64,000 bases of DNA, taken from NCBI RefSeq assembly GCF_000384295.1, contig NZ_KB913037.1, positions 2,337,975 to 2,401,974 of the forward strand, read 5' to 3'. The translations under genes and the position numbers were made by a program. Source of the DNA: Amycolatopsis balhimycina FH 1894 (lineage in GTDB: Bacteria; Actinomycetota; Actinomycetes; Mycobacteriales; Pseudonocardiaceae). Positions 18,921 through 27,168 of the stretch are shown here, in pieces; the stretch's first letter is position 1; every line of letters begins with the position of its first letter. The notes under the pieces are model-generated. The model searched no databases, had not been told where the DNA came from, and saw only the letters and a program-made list of their open reading frames with translations.

Positions 18921-20198
18921 TCACATCTGGCGGGTCCAGACCTGGTTGGCGGCGCCTGTGCAGTTCCACACGATGACCGGCGTGTTGTCGGCGGTGCCGC
19001 CACCGGACACGTCGAGACAGGCACCGGCCTGGGCGTTGGTGATCGTGCCGGTGGCGTTGACCGTCCACTTCTGACTGTTGCCGCCGCCGCACGCGTTGAT
19101 CGTCACCGCCGTCCCCGGCTGGCCGCTTCCCGCGTCCATGCACTTCGTGCCGTTGTAGACCCGCAGCTCGCCGGCCGAGGTCGGGGTCCAGCGCTGGTTG
19201 GTCCCGCCGTTGCAGGTCCAGACGACCAGGGCGGTGCCGTTCGCCTGGGACTGGTTGGGCACGTCAATGCACTTGCCGGAGCCGGCCCCGACCAGGCTGA
19301 CGGCCTGGTCACCCGGTCCGGGGTCGCCGCCGCCCGGGACGTCGAGCGGGCAGGTGCTGCGGTAGCCCGAAATGCCGGTCGAATCCGCCAGTGACGGGCA
19401 CAGGAACTTGCTGTAGCGGGAGTCGTGGTCGACGAAGATCTTCAGCCAGGGAATGACCCGCCGCATCATCACCGAGTTCGACGATGTCGGGAAGCCGTGA
19501 CCCGCACCGGCCAGTTCGAGGTAGCCCTTTTCCACTCCGGCCGGAATGCCGTTGTAGAGGCTCTGGACGCTCGATGGGCTGACCGTCCCGTCGTTCTGCC
19601 CGGCCAGCAGCAGCGCGGGCACCTTGTCGGTGGTCAGGTTCTGTGACGGGCTGAACGGCGCCAGCCCGACCGCGGCCCACAACGACGGCCGGTGGATGGC
19701 CGCGTACACGGCTCCGCCGCCGCCCATCGAGTGCCCCATCACCGAAAGGCGCTTGGCGTCGACCCGGCCGCTGACCGGGCTGCGCTGGGTCAGGTAGTCC
19801 AGTGCCGCCAGCAGTTGGGTGCCACGGGCGGTGTCGTAGTCGTTGCGGCTGTTGGTGTCGATCCCGATGACGACGAACCCGAACGAAGCCAGCCAGGGCC
19901 CCATCCAGGCGCCTTCGGCCGCCCAGGTGGCGGTGTAGCCGGGCACGATCGCGATCGCCCCGAACGTGCCCTGGCTGGTGTCGATCGGGTAGTAGATCTT
20001 TCCCGCGGCGAAGCCGTTCCCGCCGCCCACGGTCTGCTCCGCGGTCGCGAAGGTCCCTCGGGTGGCCGCGACGCTCGCGGTGGTCGGGTCCGGACCCCGC
20101 TGGTACGGGTTGTCTGCGGCGGACGCACCCGCCGCGGGTACGACGAATCCGAGGGCCACCGCGGCGGCGACCAGCGCCCATCTCAGTTTGCGGAACAT
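18921..20198 (-). CDS. PETase/cutinase-family polyester hydrolase with C-terminal CBM13
   Basis: A 425-residue secreted protein. A signal peptide (1-28, ending ASA-AD) precedes an alpha/beta hydrolase closely patterned on Thermobifida cutinases and PETase: opening NPYQRGPDPT, oxyanion region PGYTATW, nucleophile GHSMGGGG, Asp in AGQNDGTV, His in GAGHGFP, and the terminal disulfide pair (FLCP ... STCP). The position of the 'wobbling' Trp of PETase (11 residues before the VPxL strand) is Phe here, and one residue is inserted after the catalytic Asp. A linker (GGGDPGPGD) leads to a three-repeat ricin domain (about 300-425). Cutin or suberin, an acetylated polysaccharide, or synthetic polyester are possible substrates. 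Confidence 0.87.
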   Translation of the reverse strand: MFRKLRWALVAAAVALGFVVPAAGASAADNPYQRGPDPTTASVAATRGTFATAEQTVGGGNGFAAGKIYYPIDTSQGTFGAIAIVPGYTATWAAEGAWMGPWLASFGFVVIGIDTNSRNDYDTARGTQLLAALDYLTQRSPVSGRVDAKRLSVMGHSMGGGGAVYAAIHRPSLWAAVGLAPFSPSQNLTTDKVPALLLAGQNDGTVSPSSVQSLYNGIPAGVEKGYLELAGAGHGFPTSSNSVMMRRVIPWLKIFVDHDSRYSKFLCPSLADSTGISGYRSTCPLDVPGGGDPGPGDQAVSLVGAGSGKCIDVPNQSQANGTALVVWTCNGGTNQRWTPTSAGELRVYNGTKCMDAGSGQPGTAVTINACGGGNSQKWTVNATGTITNAQAGACLDVSGGGTADNTPVIVWNCTGAANQVWTRQM

Positions 20199-20251
20199 GC
20201 GAACGTATCCCTTCCTCGAAGTGCAACACGAGCGATCAGCTCACTTCGCCG

Positions 20252-21265
20252 TCACCCGATGACCGCGGCGAGCCGGGCCGCGATCTTCCGGTGACCCGCG
20301 TCGTTCGGGTGAGTGCCGTCCGCGGTGTCGGTGGCCGGGTTCATCCAGCCTTCGGTGGAGACGTACCGGACGTTGCCGTCGCCGGCGCCGTTCCGGGCGG
20401 CGACCGCGGACTTGGTCTCGGTGACGTACCACTGCTTGAAGATCTCCATCGCGTGGATGGTGGCGTTCGGGTACTTCGCGCGAATGCGCTGCAGCAGGGT
20501 GACGTACGCGCTCTGGAACTGGGCGCCGGACACGTTGTGCCCGCGGTCGTTGGTGCCGAGATTGATCACCACGTCGCTGACCTGGTAACGGGAGAAGTCC
20601 CAGTCCGGCGTACTGGTGTCCAAGCCGGTCTTGAAGTACCGGTCCCGCATGCCGATGCACCCGGAGGCCGGGTACAGACAGACACTGGGGCGGGCGATCT
20701 CGGTGTGCGCGGCCCCCACCTTCTCCGCGGTCAGCCAGCCATACGCGGTCAGCGCCTCCTGGGACGACTTGTAGCCCGCCGTGATCGAGTCGCCGACGAA
20801 CTCGATGATCCGGGACGGCACGCTCACCGCCACGGTGTGGGCGCCGAAGTCCAGGCTCACGCCCTGGAACACCTCGTCACCGCGGTAGGAACCGGCGTCC
20901 TGCCGGTAGGCCACCCGCAGTGTGTGCGTGCCCGACGGCAGCCGGGACGGCGTCAGGTTCACCGTTCCGCTCACGTTCCGGTACGACGCCCAGGGGCCGC
21001 CGTCGACGGTGGCGTACAGGTCGACACTGCTGCGCTGACGCAGTTTCACCGTGGTACCGGTGAAGCCCACCACCGCGTAGGCGCCGGTCCACCCGGGCAC
21101 ATAGGCGCCCGGCGACCGGGTGTCCCACCGGCCGAAGTACCTGATGTTCGAGTCTGACGGCGAGCCGTCACCCGTGGCGGCCGAGGCCGGGTGCACCACC
21201 GTGGTTGCCGCGGCCACGAGCGCCACCGCGAACGTGACTGCCCGCGACTTCGTACCGATCGACAT
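20252..21265 (-). CDS. Secreted CE2-like SGNH carbohydrate esterase
   Basis: A 337-residue secreted esterase. A Sec signal peptide (about 1-30) is followed by an N-terminal beta-sandwich (about 35-165; IRYFGRWDTRSPGAYVPGW is typical) and an SGNH hydrolase domain with FVGDSITAGY (Ser), the NLGTND block (Asn) and THPNDAGH (Asp/His). The jelly roll plus SGNH order is that of CE2 acetyl esterases, which deacetylate xylo-, manno- or gluco-polysaccharides. ATG 21265 follows GGGAGAAAG. It lies between the cutinase-like gene and the CE12 gene in one run, with 53 and 19 nt spacing. Confidence 0.83.
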   Translation of the reverse strand: MSIGTKSRAVTFAVALVAAATTVVHPASAATGDGSPSDSNIRYFGRWDTRSPGAYVPGWTGAYAVVGFTGTTVKLRQRSSVDLYATVDGGPWASYRNVSGTVNLTPSRLPSGTHTLRVAYRQDAGSYRGDEVFQGVSLDFGAHTVAVSVPSRIIEFVGDSITAGYKSSQEALTAYGWLTAEKVGAAHTEIARPSVCLYPASGCIGMRDRYFKTGLDTSTPDWDFSRYQVSDVVINLGTNDRGHNVSGAQFQSAYVTLLQRIRAKYPNATIHAMEIFKQWYVTETKSAVAARNGAGDGNVRYVSTEGWMNPATDTADGTHPNDAGHRKIAARLAAVIG

Positions 21266-21284
21266 GACTTTCTCCCGTTTCCGT

Positions 21285-22337
21285 TCAGCGGAGGAAGGCG
21301 ACGAGCGGGAGGTTCTGCTCGCGGACCCCCTGGACGACCAGGTTCGCGAGCTGCGTCGCGCCGTACGCCGAGAAGTGCGTGTTGTCGGTGACGCCGTCAC
21401 TCGCCTTGGTGAGGTAGATCTTCTGCGACGCCGACGGGCCGAGAGACTCCACCAGGGCCTTGCTCTTGGCCGTCAGGTCGATCACCGGCACGTTCGCGCT
21501 CTTGCCGAGCGCCCGGATCACCGCGGGCAGGTCAACACCCACGCCGTTGACGTGCAGCGCGGTCGAAGTCAGCTTGATGCCGTTGAACAGCCGCCGCACC
21601 GGCGGGGTCACCAGCACCGGGATGCCGCCGCGCTCACGCACCCCGTTGACCATTTTGGTGAGGTTGTCGCGGAACGCCGTCGCCGTCGTCTGCTTGTCGT
21701 TGTGCCCGAACTGGATGAGCACCAGGTCCTTGCTCTTGATCAGCGGCTTCATCCGCGGGAACAACGCACTGTTGGACAGGAAGCTGCCCGAGCTTTCCCC
21801 GGAGTCCCCGTAGTTCGCGACCACCGCGCCGCCCCGCACGCTCGTGGGCAGCATCTGACCCCAGCCCGTGTAGGGCGCGACGGGCTGGTCGCACACGGTC
21901 GAGTCACCCGCCAGGTACGCCACCAACGGCGCCTGAGCCGCGGTCACGGTCAGCGACGTGATCGCGGGAGCGCTGCCGGCGAAGGTGATGTCCAGGCCCG
22001 ACGTACCGGTGCCGCCCTGACCGGTGGGCTGGCCCTCGGGGTTGCGCACGTTGACCGTGACCGTGGTGGGGACGACCTGGCCCGCATTCGTCGAGACGGC
22101 CGTCAGGATCTGCCTGCGCGCCTCGACCGACATCGACGTGTTCGCCGCCTTCGAGGAGCTGCCGAGCCCGACGGTCACGTCGTAGTTGCCCGGCGAGACG
22201 GCGAAGTGGCACTTGATCCACGCGGTCCCCGAACACTGCGGGGGCAAGGCCAGTGGCGCCGCCGCCACCGACGGCACCGGAACCAGTGCGACCGCTGCCA
22301 TCCCGGCCAAGACGATCGCGTGGCACTTGAGGGACAT
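21285..22337 (-). CDS. Secreted CE12 rhamnogalacturonan acetylesterase
   Basis: A 350-residue secreted SGNH esterase that removes acetyl groups from rhamnogalacturonan I. The signal peptide MSLKCHAIVLAGMAAVALVP is followed by a small beta domain (about 30-135) and the CE12 core: LAGDSTVCDQ (Ser), GDSGESS (Gly), FGHNDK (Asn) and THFSAYGA (His). A second CE12 enzyme with the same beta-domain-plus-core layout is at 37918 beside a rhamnosidase. The gene sits 33 nt downstream of the CE1 gene and 19 nt upstream of the CE2-like gene. Confidence 0.9.
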   Translation of the reverse strand: MSLKCHAIVLAGMAAVALVPVPSVAAAPLALPPQCSGTAWIKCHFAVSPGNYDVTVGLGSSSKAANTSMSVEARRQILTAVSTNAGQVVPTTVTVNVRNPEGQPTGQGGTGTSGLDITFAGSAPAITSLTVTAAQAPLVAYLAGDSTVCDQPVAPYTGWGQMLPTSVRGGAVVANYGDSGESSGSFLSNSALFPRMKPLIKSKDLVLIQFGHNDKQTTATAFRDNLTKMVNGVRERGGIPVLVTPPVRRLFNGIKLTSTALHVNGVGVDLPAVIRALGKSANVPVIDLTAKSKALVESLGPSASQKIYLTKASDGVTDNTHFSAYGATQLANLVVQGVREQNLPLVAFLR

Positions 22338-22370
22338 GGGGTTCTCTCCTGTTCGAGCCGAGTGTTCGTC

Positions 22371-23288
22371 CTAACGGGACAGTCCGAAGAAGTCGATGGC
22401 GTACTGGGCCATACCGTTGACCAGCACGTTGTGCGGGCCGCCCTGGACACTGATGCCCTCGACCTGGACGGTGCCGCCGACGGTGTAGCGAGTGCGGATC
22501 CAGTTCGGCTGCGGGCGGTCGGTCGTCGCCGGTGTCTGGCCGATGCCCGCCACATTCGTCCACTGCTTGATCTCTTCGCCGAAGTTGGGGTACCGCAGGA
22601 CGTCGTCGTTGGTGCCGTGCCACAGCTGCATCCGGGGCTTCGGCCCGGTGTAGCCGGGGTACGCCCCGCGGACGAGGTTGCCCCACTGCTGCGGGCTCTT
22701 GATGATCTGGCCGTTGGCACACTGGCTGTTCCACTCGGACCCGTTGGTCGTGGCGAAGCAGCCGAAGGGGACGCCCGCGAACGCGGCCCCCGCCCTGAAC
22801 ACGTCCGGGTAGTCGCCGAGCAGGACGTTCGTCATCATCCCGCCCGACGAGTGGCCCGTGGCGTACACCCGGCCGGCATCGGCGTTGTAGCGCTGCAGGA
22901 CGTACCTGACCATGGACACGATCCCCACGGGGTCGCTCCCGCCGTCGTGCCGCAAAGCCTGCGGAGAGGCCACGTCGAAGCACTTGCTCGCCCGCGTCAC
23001 CGACGGGTAGATCACGATGAACCCGTAGCGGTCGGCCAGCCGGGCGAACTCGGTGTTGGTGTAGAAGTCCGGGCCGGAACCGGTGCAGTAGTGCACCGCC
23101 ACGAGGACCGCGGGCCGGGGCTTCACGGTGTTCGGCACGTACAGGTGCATCTGGAGGTTCGACGGGTTCGCCCCGAAGTTCGGGATCCGGGTCAGCGAAG
23201 CAGCGGACGCCGAGGGCGCCCCGGCGAGCAGGGCCGCGGCGATCAGCGGCACCGCGAGCAGACAGCGGAAGAGCTTTCCGTTGACCAT
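22371..23288 (-). CDS. Secreted CE1 / PHB-depolymerase-family esterase
   Basis: A 305-residue secreted alpha/beta hydrolase. The signal peptide (about 1-28, ending ASA-ASL) precedes the Esterase_phb domain. Landmarks are PAVLVAVHYCTGSG, GHSSGGMM (nucleophile Ser) and a late GGPHNVL (His). The family includes feruloyl and acetylxylan esterases as well as PHB depolymerases; the pectin setting favours a feruloyl or acetyl esterase acting on plant cell wall. ATG 23288 has GGAGG 6 nt upstream; an in-frame ATG 18 codons earlier lacks one. Confidence 0.85.
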   Translation of the reverse strand: MVNGKLFRCLLAVPLIAAALLAGAPSASAASLTRIPNFGANPSNLQMHLYVPNTVKPRPAVLVAVHYCTGSGPDFYTNTEFARLADRYGFIVIYPSVTRASKCFDVASPQALRHDGGSDPVGIVSMVRYVLQRYNADAGRVYATGHSSGGMMTNVLLGDYPDVFRAGAAFAGVPFGCFATTNGSEWNSQCANGQIIKSPQQWGNLVRGAYPGYTGPKPRMQLWHGTNDDVLRYPNFGEEIKQWTNVAGIGQTPATTDRPQPNWIRTRYTVGGTVQVEGISVQGGPHNVLVNGMAQYAIDFFGLSR

Positions 23289-23338
23289 GGTGTTCCTCCT
23301 TCGGTGCGGTCCAGTGCGATGACAGCGTCGGATCCCCT

Positions 23339-24232
23339 TCACAGGGCGGCCTCCCAGGTGGTGGTGCCGGAAGAGGCGTCACCGCGGAGCCGGTCGCGGG
23401 CCGCAATGTCGCCGTAGAGGCCCCAGCGCATCCAGTCGACGAACGTGGTGGCAGCGCGGGCGTCGGTGAGGTAGCCGCCGTGGTTGGCGCCGCGGAAGGT
23501 GAGGAAAGCCTTGGGAGAGGACAGTTCCCGGTAGGCCTGCCGGGCGGATGAGATCGGGCAGGTGGGGTCCTTGTCGCCGTGCAGGAACAGGACCTTGGCG
23601 TGGACCGTGCCGCCGGGATTCCCCATGTCCACCGTGGACATGGGGATGGCGGCGGTGATCCGGGCGTCCGGCCAGGCGGTCAGCAGGCCGTGGGTGGTCA
23701 TACCGCCCATCGAGTGGCCGGAAACGCCGAAGCCGGCGGCAGTGTTGACGTGACCGGCGAGCGGATCACCGGTGGCGGTGTTCAGCGCGGCGATCTTCGT
23801 GAGGATCTCGGAGACGTCCTTGGGGAGGTTGCCGTTGTAGGCGTCCCCGATGTTGGGATTCGCGAAGTAGGGGGCCGGGACGATGAACCCGGCCGCAGCC
23901 ATGGGGCGGATGAAGGATTGGGCGGCCCCCTGCGGGTTGGCGCCGTAGCCGTGCGTGTACTCGCAGGCAGGGAACACGCCGTCGGCGACGGGCGCGTTGG
24001 TGACGGGGGTGCCGCCGGGCGCACCCTTGGCCGGGTAGTACACGTAGGTGGTCAGCTTGCGGGAGCCGCGGGTCCAGTTGTACTGGCGGACGCCGATGGC
24101 GAACCGTGTCGTCGGCGCCGTGCCGCGAGTTCCGGCAGCGGCCGGCGTCTGCCCGGCACCGAGCAGGGACAGGCCGACGCCGGCGGCTCCGGCCGCACCG
24201 AGGGCGAGAAACCTGCGGCGTGGAACGGTCAT
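23339..24232 (-). CDS. Tat-exported alpha/beta hydrolase, specificity unknown (copy 1)
   Basis: A 297-residue protein with a Tat signal (VPRRRFLALGAAGAAGVGLSLLG) and an alpha/beta hydrolase domain of the dienelactone-hydrolase/cutinase-like group. The nucleophile is in GHSMGGM, Asp in HGDKD, and His in GANHGGY. A paralogue with the same organisation (44434) sits inside the plus-strand mannan operon, so its substrate is probably an ester common to pectin and hemicellulose. First gene of the seven-gene run; a perfect AAGCGCTT palindrome lies 87 bp upstream. ATG 24232 follows GGAGT by 5 nt. Confidence 0.8.
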   Translation of the reverse strand: MTVPRRRFLALGAAGAAGVGLSLLGAGQTPAAAGTRGTAPTTRFAIGVRQYNWTRGSRKLTTYVYYPAKGAPGGTPVTNAPVADGVFPACEYTHGYGANPQGAAQSFIRPMAAAGFIVPAPYFANPNIGDAYNGNLPKDVSEILTKIAALNTATGDPLAGHVNTAAGFGVSGHSMGGMTTHGLLTAWPDARITAAIPMSTVDMGNPGGTVHAKVLFLHGDKDPTCPISSARQAYRELSSPKAFLTFRGANHGGYLTDARAATTFVDWMRWGLYGDIAARDRLRGDASSGTTTWEAAL

Positions 24233-24725
24233 CGAGGACTCCTTGCCTTCACTGGAATGCCCGGCTCAGCCGAGAATGGCGGCTTGCCGACGTGCCGCCA
24301 GGCTCAGTCGATTTGCACGAGAAAGCGCTTTCTCCAGGACAGTCGACCCGAACGAAGTCGACGATCACGCCGAGGATGGGGAAATCCGTTCAGCCGCCCA
24401 CGTGCGCGGGGCTCGCTCGGAACACTGCAGCCGCCGGGGTGCGGCCGGTGTGGCACACGGTCATCCGATCTCCCTTGATCGACGACGCGACAGTCCGCGG
24501 GAAAGTGGACGGTGCAAGTACGCAGTCCGCTACTTCCGGTAAGCATGGAACCGCACGTCTGAGACCGGAGGCAAGACCGCTCACCGTCGAATTTCGTGAA
24601 CGCAGGCAGAAGCGGTGACAAATTTCCAACTGCAACTGAACGCTAAGCACGAGGCCGCGTGTGCCGGGAGCCGGATTCCGGGTCGCCGCCAACCCCTCGG
24701 CTGACGACGACCCGGCGACACGAGT
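24233..24725. other. Intergenic region between the pectin run and the arabinanase
   Basis: No gene is supported in these 493 bases. They contain the 16-bp palindrome at 24319-24334. The remainder shows no protein-like frame, and open frames in it read through low-complexity Arg-rich translations. Confidence 0.6.
24319..24334. promoter_or_regulatory. Perfect LacI-type operator of the pectin operon
   Basis: GAGAAAGCGCTTTCTC is a perfect 16-bp palindrome with the central CG expected for LacI-family repressors. It lies 87 bp upstream of the first gene of the seven-gene minus-strand run and is the strongest member of the AAGCGCTT set in this window. Confidence 0.8.
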
Positions 24726-25688
24726 TCAGGCGACGCTCGGCCAGCCCGCCGCGTCGTAGGTCAGGCGGTTGATGCCCAAGAGCGACGCGCCATTGTTGGC
24801 GTAGTAGTGGTAGAAGAGCAGGTCGCCGTCGCTGCCGGGGAGCACGGCCTGGTGGCCCGGCCCGTGGATGCTGCCGTGGCCGGCCAGGATTTCGGTCCCG
24901 CCGCCGGAAGTCATCGCAATGCCGTTGCGGTCGGCGTAGGGTCCGGTGACGCTGGTGGACCGGCCGACCATCACCCGGTAGGTGCTCGACGCGCCGCGGC
25001 AGCACAGGTCGAACGACACGTACTGGTAGTAGTACTGGCCGCGCTTGACGATGAAGGGCGCCTCGATCGCGCCGCCGCCGCGCCCGGCGATGGCGGTCAG
25101 GCCGCTGCCCTGACGCAGCCCTGTCGCGGGGTTCAGCTGGATCAGCTTGATGCCCGACCAGAACGAGCCGAAGTCCAGCCACCACCGGCCCGCCTCGTCC
25201 ACGATCAGGTTCGGGTCGATGGCGTTGAAGTTGTCGCTGCTCCGGGATTCGATGACCAGGCCCCGGTTGGTCCAGGTGCCGGAGTTGCCGGTCGGGCTGG
25301 TGGCCAGGAAGATCGCCGACCGGTTGGAACCGAACGTCGACGCCGAGTAATACAGGAAGTACTGGCCATTGTGGTAGGAGATGTCCGGCGCCCACAGACT
25401 GCGCCCTCCCCCGGTGTAAGCCGTGGTCCACGGTGCACCGCCCGGGAACACCGAACCGGCATTGCGGAAGGCGACGCGATCAGCGGAGGTCTTCAACGCG
25501 ATGTTGTCCCCCGTGTACGCCACCAGGTAGCTGCCGTCCGGGCGTTTGACCACACTCGGGTCGTGTACGCCGATGTCTCCGGTGACGCGTGCGGGATTCG
25601 GATACGCGGCCGCAGCGGCGGCCGGTGTGACGAGGAGCGCGGTCGCGAACAGGATGACTGCGACAAACCTTGATCGAGCGGCAGACAT
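24726..25688 (-). CDS. Secreted GH43 endo-alpha-1,5-L-arabinanase
   Basis: A 320-residue secreted five-bladed beta-propeller. After a signal peptide (about 1-27) the catalytic signposts of GH43 arabinanases appear in order: Asp base in VHDPSVV, pKa-modulating Asp in NAIDPNL, and acid Glu in AIEAPF. The protein is close to the minimal single-domain length. It would cut arabinan side chains of rhamnogalacturonan I. ATG 25688 follows GGAGG by 4 nt. It has its own promoter and operator and is the first of the minus-strand pectin genes seen from the right. Confidence 0.88.
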   Translation of the reverse strand: MSAARSRFVAVILFATALLVTPAAAAAAYPNPARVTGDIGVHDPSVVKRPDGSYLVAYTGDNIALKTSADRVAFRNAGSVFPGGAPWTTAYTGGGRSLWAPDISYHNGQYFLYYSASTFGSNRSAIFLATSPTGNSGTWTNRGLVIESRSSDNFNAIDPNLIVDEAGRWWLDFGSFWSGIKLIQLNPATGLRQGSGLTAIAGRGGGAIEAPFIVKRGQYYYQYVSFDLCCRGASSTYRVMVGRSTSVTGPYADRNGIAMTSGGGTEILAGHGSIHGPGHQAVLPGSDGDLLFYHYYANNGASLLGINRLTYDAAGWPSVA

Positions 25689-25737
25689 GGTGCCTCCATT
25701 GGCAATCCGTTGATGGTGACGCTGACGGACTCACTGC

Positions 25738-25785
25738 TGGAAGCGCTCTCTGCGGAGATTAGCCGAATCCTGACGATGCCGACAA
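25738..25785 (-). promoter_or_regulatory. Arabinanase promoter with AGCGCT operator
   Basis: Minus strand TTGTCG (25785-25780), 18-nt spacer, TAATCT (25761-25756). The operator TGGAAGCGCTCTCT (25738-25751, plus-strand reading) falls on the expected transcription start, where a LacI-type repressor would block initiation. It matches the site upstream of GH26 at 13 of 14 positions. Confidence 0.6.
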
Positions 25786-25787
25786 GG

Positions 25788-26642
25788 TCAGCGCGGAAGC
25801 ACGCGCCGGACCGCTCGGACCACGATCGGCGGTGCCGGATTCCACGGCTCGGCGTCCGCGGTGTCCCAGGCGTAGGCGGGCACACCGTCCCGGATCAGGT
25901 CACCGATTCCGGGCATGGAGAGTTCAGCCGCGGACCAGGCGTAAAGCGCGTCGAATCGGGGCTGGATCACACCGAGGTCCAGGAGCCGGCAGAGACCCCG
26001 TTCTTCGCTGATGTACCACTGGAGGTCGTCCCGCAGGGGGTATCGGGCAGGCAGCACCCGGGACAGCGACAGGAAGATGCCGGTCATCCCCAGGCGCGGG
26101 TCACTCAACAGTGGCGCGATGGGTGACAACCAGCTCAGCGCGAGGCGGGGCGCGGCCACCAAGGCGTGCGCGTAGAGAACCCGGGCCAGCACCAGGTTGA
26201 TGAAGAAGCGCTCGACGCGCGACTCCGCATCGGCGAGGGCGCGGTGTTCGAGGTACGCGGCCGCGATGGCCGCATTGTGCGCGAGATACCACACCCGCGC
26301 CGAGGGACGGCGGATGAACGACACCGACAACGCCACGCTCGGAGAGGACACCTCGCCACCGAGACCGAGCACGTGGGCGCGCGCTTCGGCGGTGTCGCGC
26401 AGGAGCCGCTCGTTGACCGCCCGCCACCAGGCGCTGCCCGGCTGGTCGCCGTCCACGGCGTTGAGCAGCCGACGACGCAACTGCCAGCCCATGAACGCCA
26501 TGGCCGCACGTCGGTAAGGCAAGTGCAACTCGGGACGACCGGGTGGAGCCTGGTAGAGCGATTCGAGCAGCGCGAGCCGGCCGGCCGGCTCGTCACGCAC
26601 CGCGGCGACCTGCTCGGCGGCGAAATCGGCAGCAGAGGGCAT
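25788..26642 (-). CDS. Uncharacterised 284-residue helical protein
   Basis: I do not recognise a family. The protein looks alpha-helical, with Ala/Leu/Arg-rich segments, two fairly hydrophobic stretches (LAHNAAIAAAYLEHRALA; FFINLVLARVLYAHALVAAP) and many Trp/Tyr residues (SAWWRAV, RVWYLAHN, DDLQWYISEER). There is no signal peptide and no visible nucleotide-binding or metal motif. ATG 26642 follows the stop of the SnoaL-like gene by 2 nt, so the two genes are almost certainly translated together. A helical-bundle enzyme or a small-molecule-binding protein is possible. Confidence 0.7.
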   Translation of the reverse strand: MPSAADFAAEQVAAVRDEPAGRLALLESLYQAPPGRPELHLPYRRAAMAFMGWQLRRRLLNAVDGDQPGSAWWRAVNERLLRDTAEARAHVLGLGGEVSSPSVALSVSFIRRPSARVWYLAHNAAIAAAYLEHRALADAESRVERFFINLVLARVLYAHALVAAPRLALSWLSPIAPLLSDPRLGMTGIFLSLSRVLPARYPLRDDLQWYISEERGLCRLLDLGVIQPRFDALYAWSAAELSMPGIGDLIRDGVPAYAWDTADAEPWNPAPPIVVRAVRRVLPR

Positions 26643-26644
26643 GG

Positions 26645-27001
26645 TCAGAGGCCGTTGAAGAAGCCGTACAGCCGGCGGATGCGGCCGTCCTCGATCCACG
26701 CGACGTCGAAGCCGGTCACCGCGGGCTCGCCGCCCGCGGGACCGATCTGCCACGAGAAGTGGACGGCGTCGTGGTGGGTCAGCACCGTGCCGTGAGTGAA
26801 GAGCATCCCGGTCAAGTTCTTTTGCGAGGTGGCGATGTATTCGTCGATGGCCGCGGTGCCGTCGGCGGCGACAGTCGGATCGGTGTACGTGCCGTTCGGG
26901 GTGAAGAGGTCTTCGACCATGGTCCGCCGAACCCGGCCGTCCGTTTCGTTCCACATGGCGATGTAGTTTCCGACCAGTTCGATCACAGCGTTCTTGTCCA
27001 T
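26645..27001 (-). CDS. SnoaL-like / NTF2-fold protein
   Basis: A 118-residue cone-shaped alpha+beta protein of the SnoaL-like or NTF2 superfamily. An N-terminal helix (VIELVGNYIAMWNETD) leads to the LFTPNGTYTDP strand and ends in WIEDGRIRRLYGFFNGL, a pattern common to polyketide cyclase-like and uncharacterised family members. The function is probably an isomerase, cyclase or ligand-binding role on a small hydrophobic molecule. ATG 27001 has GAGG upstream; in-frame earlier codons extend into the divergent promoter. It is transcribed away from the PadR gene, which probably regulates it. Confidence 0.75.
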   Translation of the reverse strand: MDKNAVIELVGNYIAMWNETDGRVRRTMVEDLFTPNGTYTDPTVAADGTAAIDEYIATSQKNLTGMLFTHGTVLTHHDAVHFSWQIGPAGGEPAVTGFDVAWIEDGRIRRLYGFFNGL

Positions 27002-27168
27002 GGTCACAACCTCGTTTCTGCAGGCTGCTCGGAAGGAGTACACAAGCCCGCCTCTTATAGTAAACAAGTTGAGTATGTACCACGAAGAGTAGCTGGCGAT
27101 TGATCAGGCTGTCCAGGCGTTCAGTACTAACTTTTTTGACTAATCACTCCAACTGCTACTGTTGCCCC

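Noticed and set aside
23339..24232. Classification of the Tat hydrolases as PETases
   Set aside because: They lack the NPYxRGP opening and terminal disulfide of the cutinase/PETase group; only the general alpha/beta hydrolase triad is shared.
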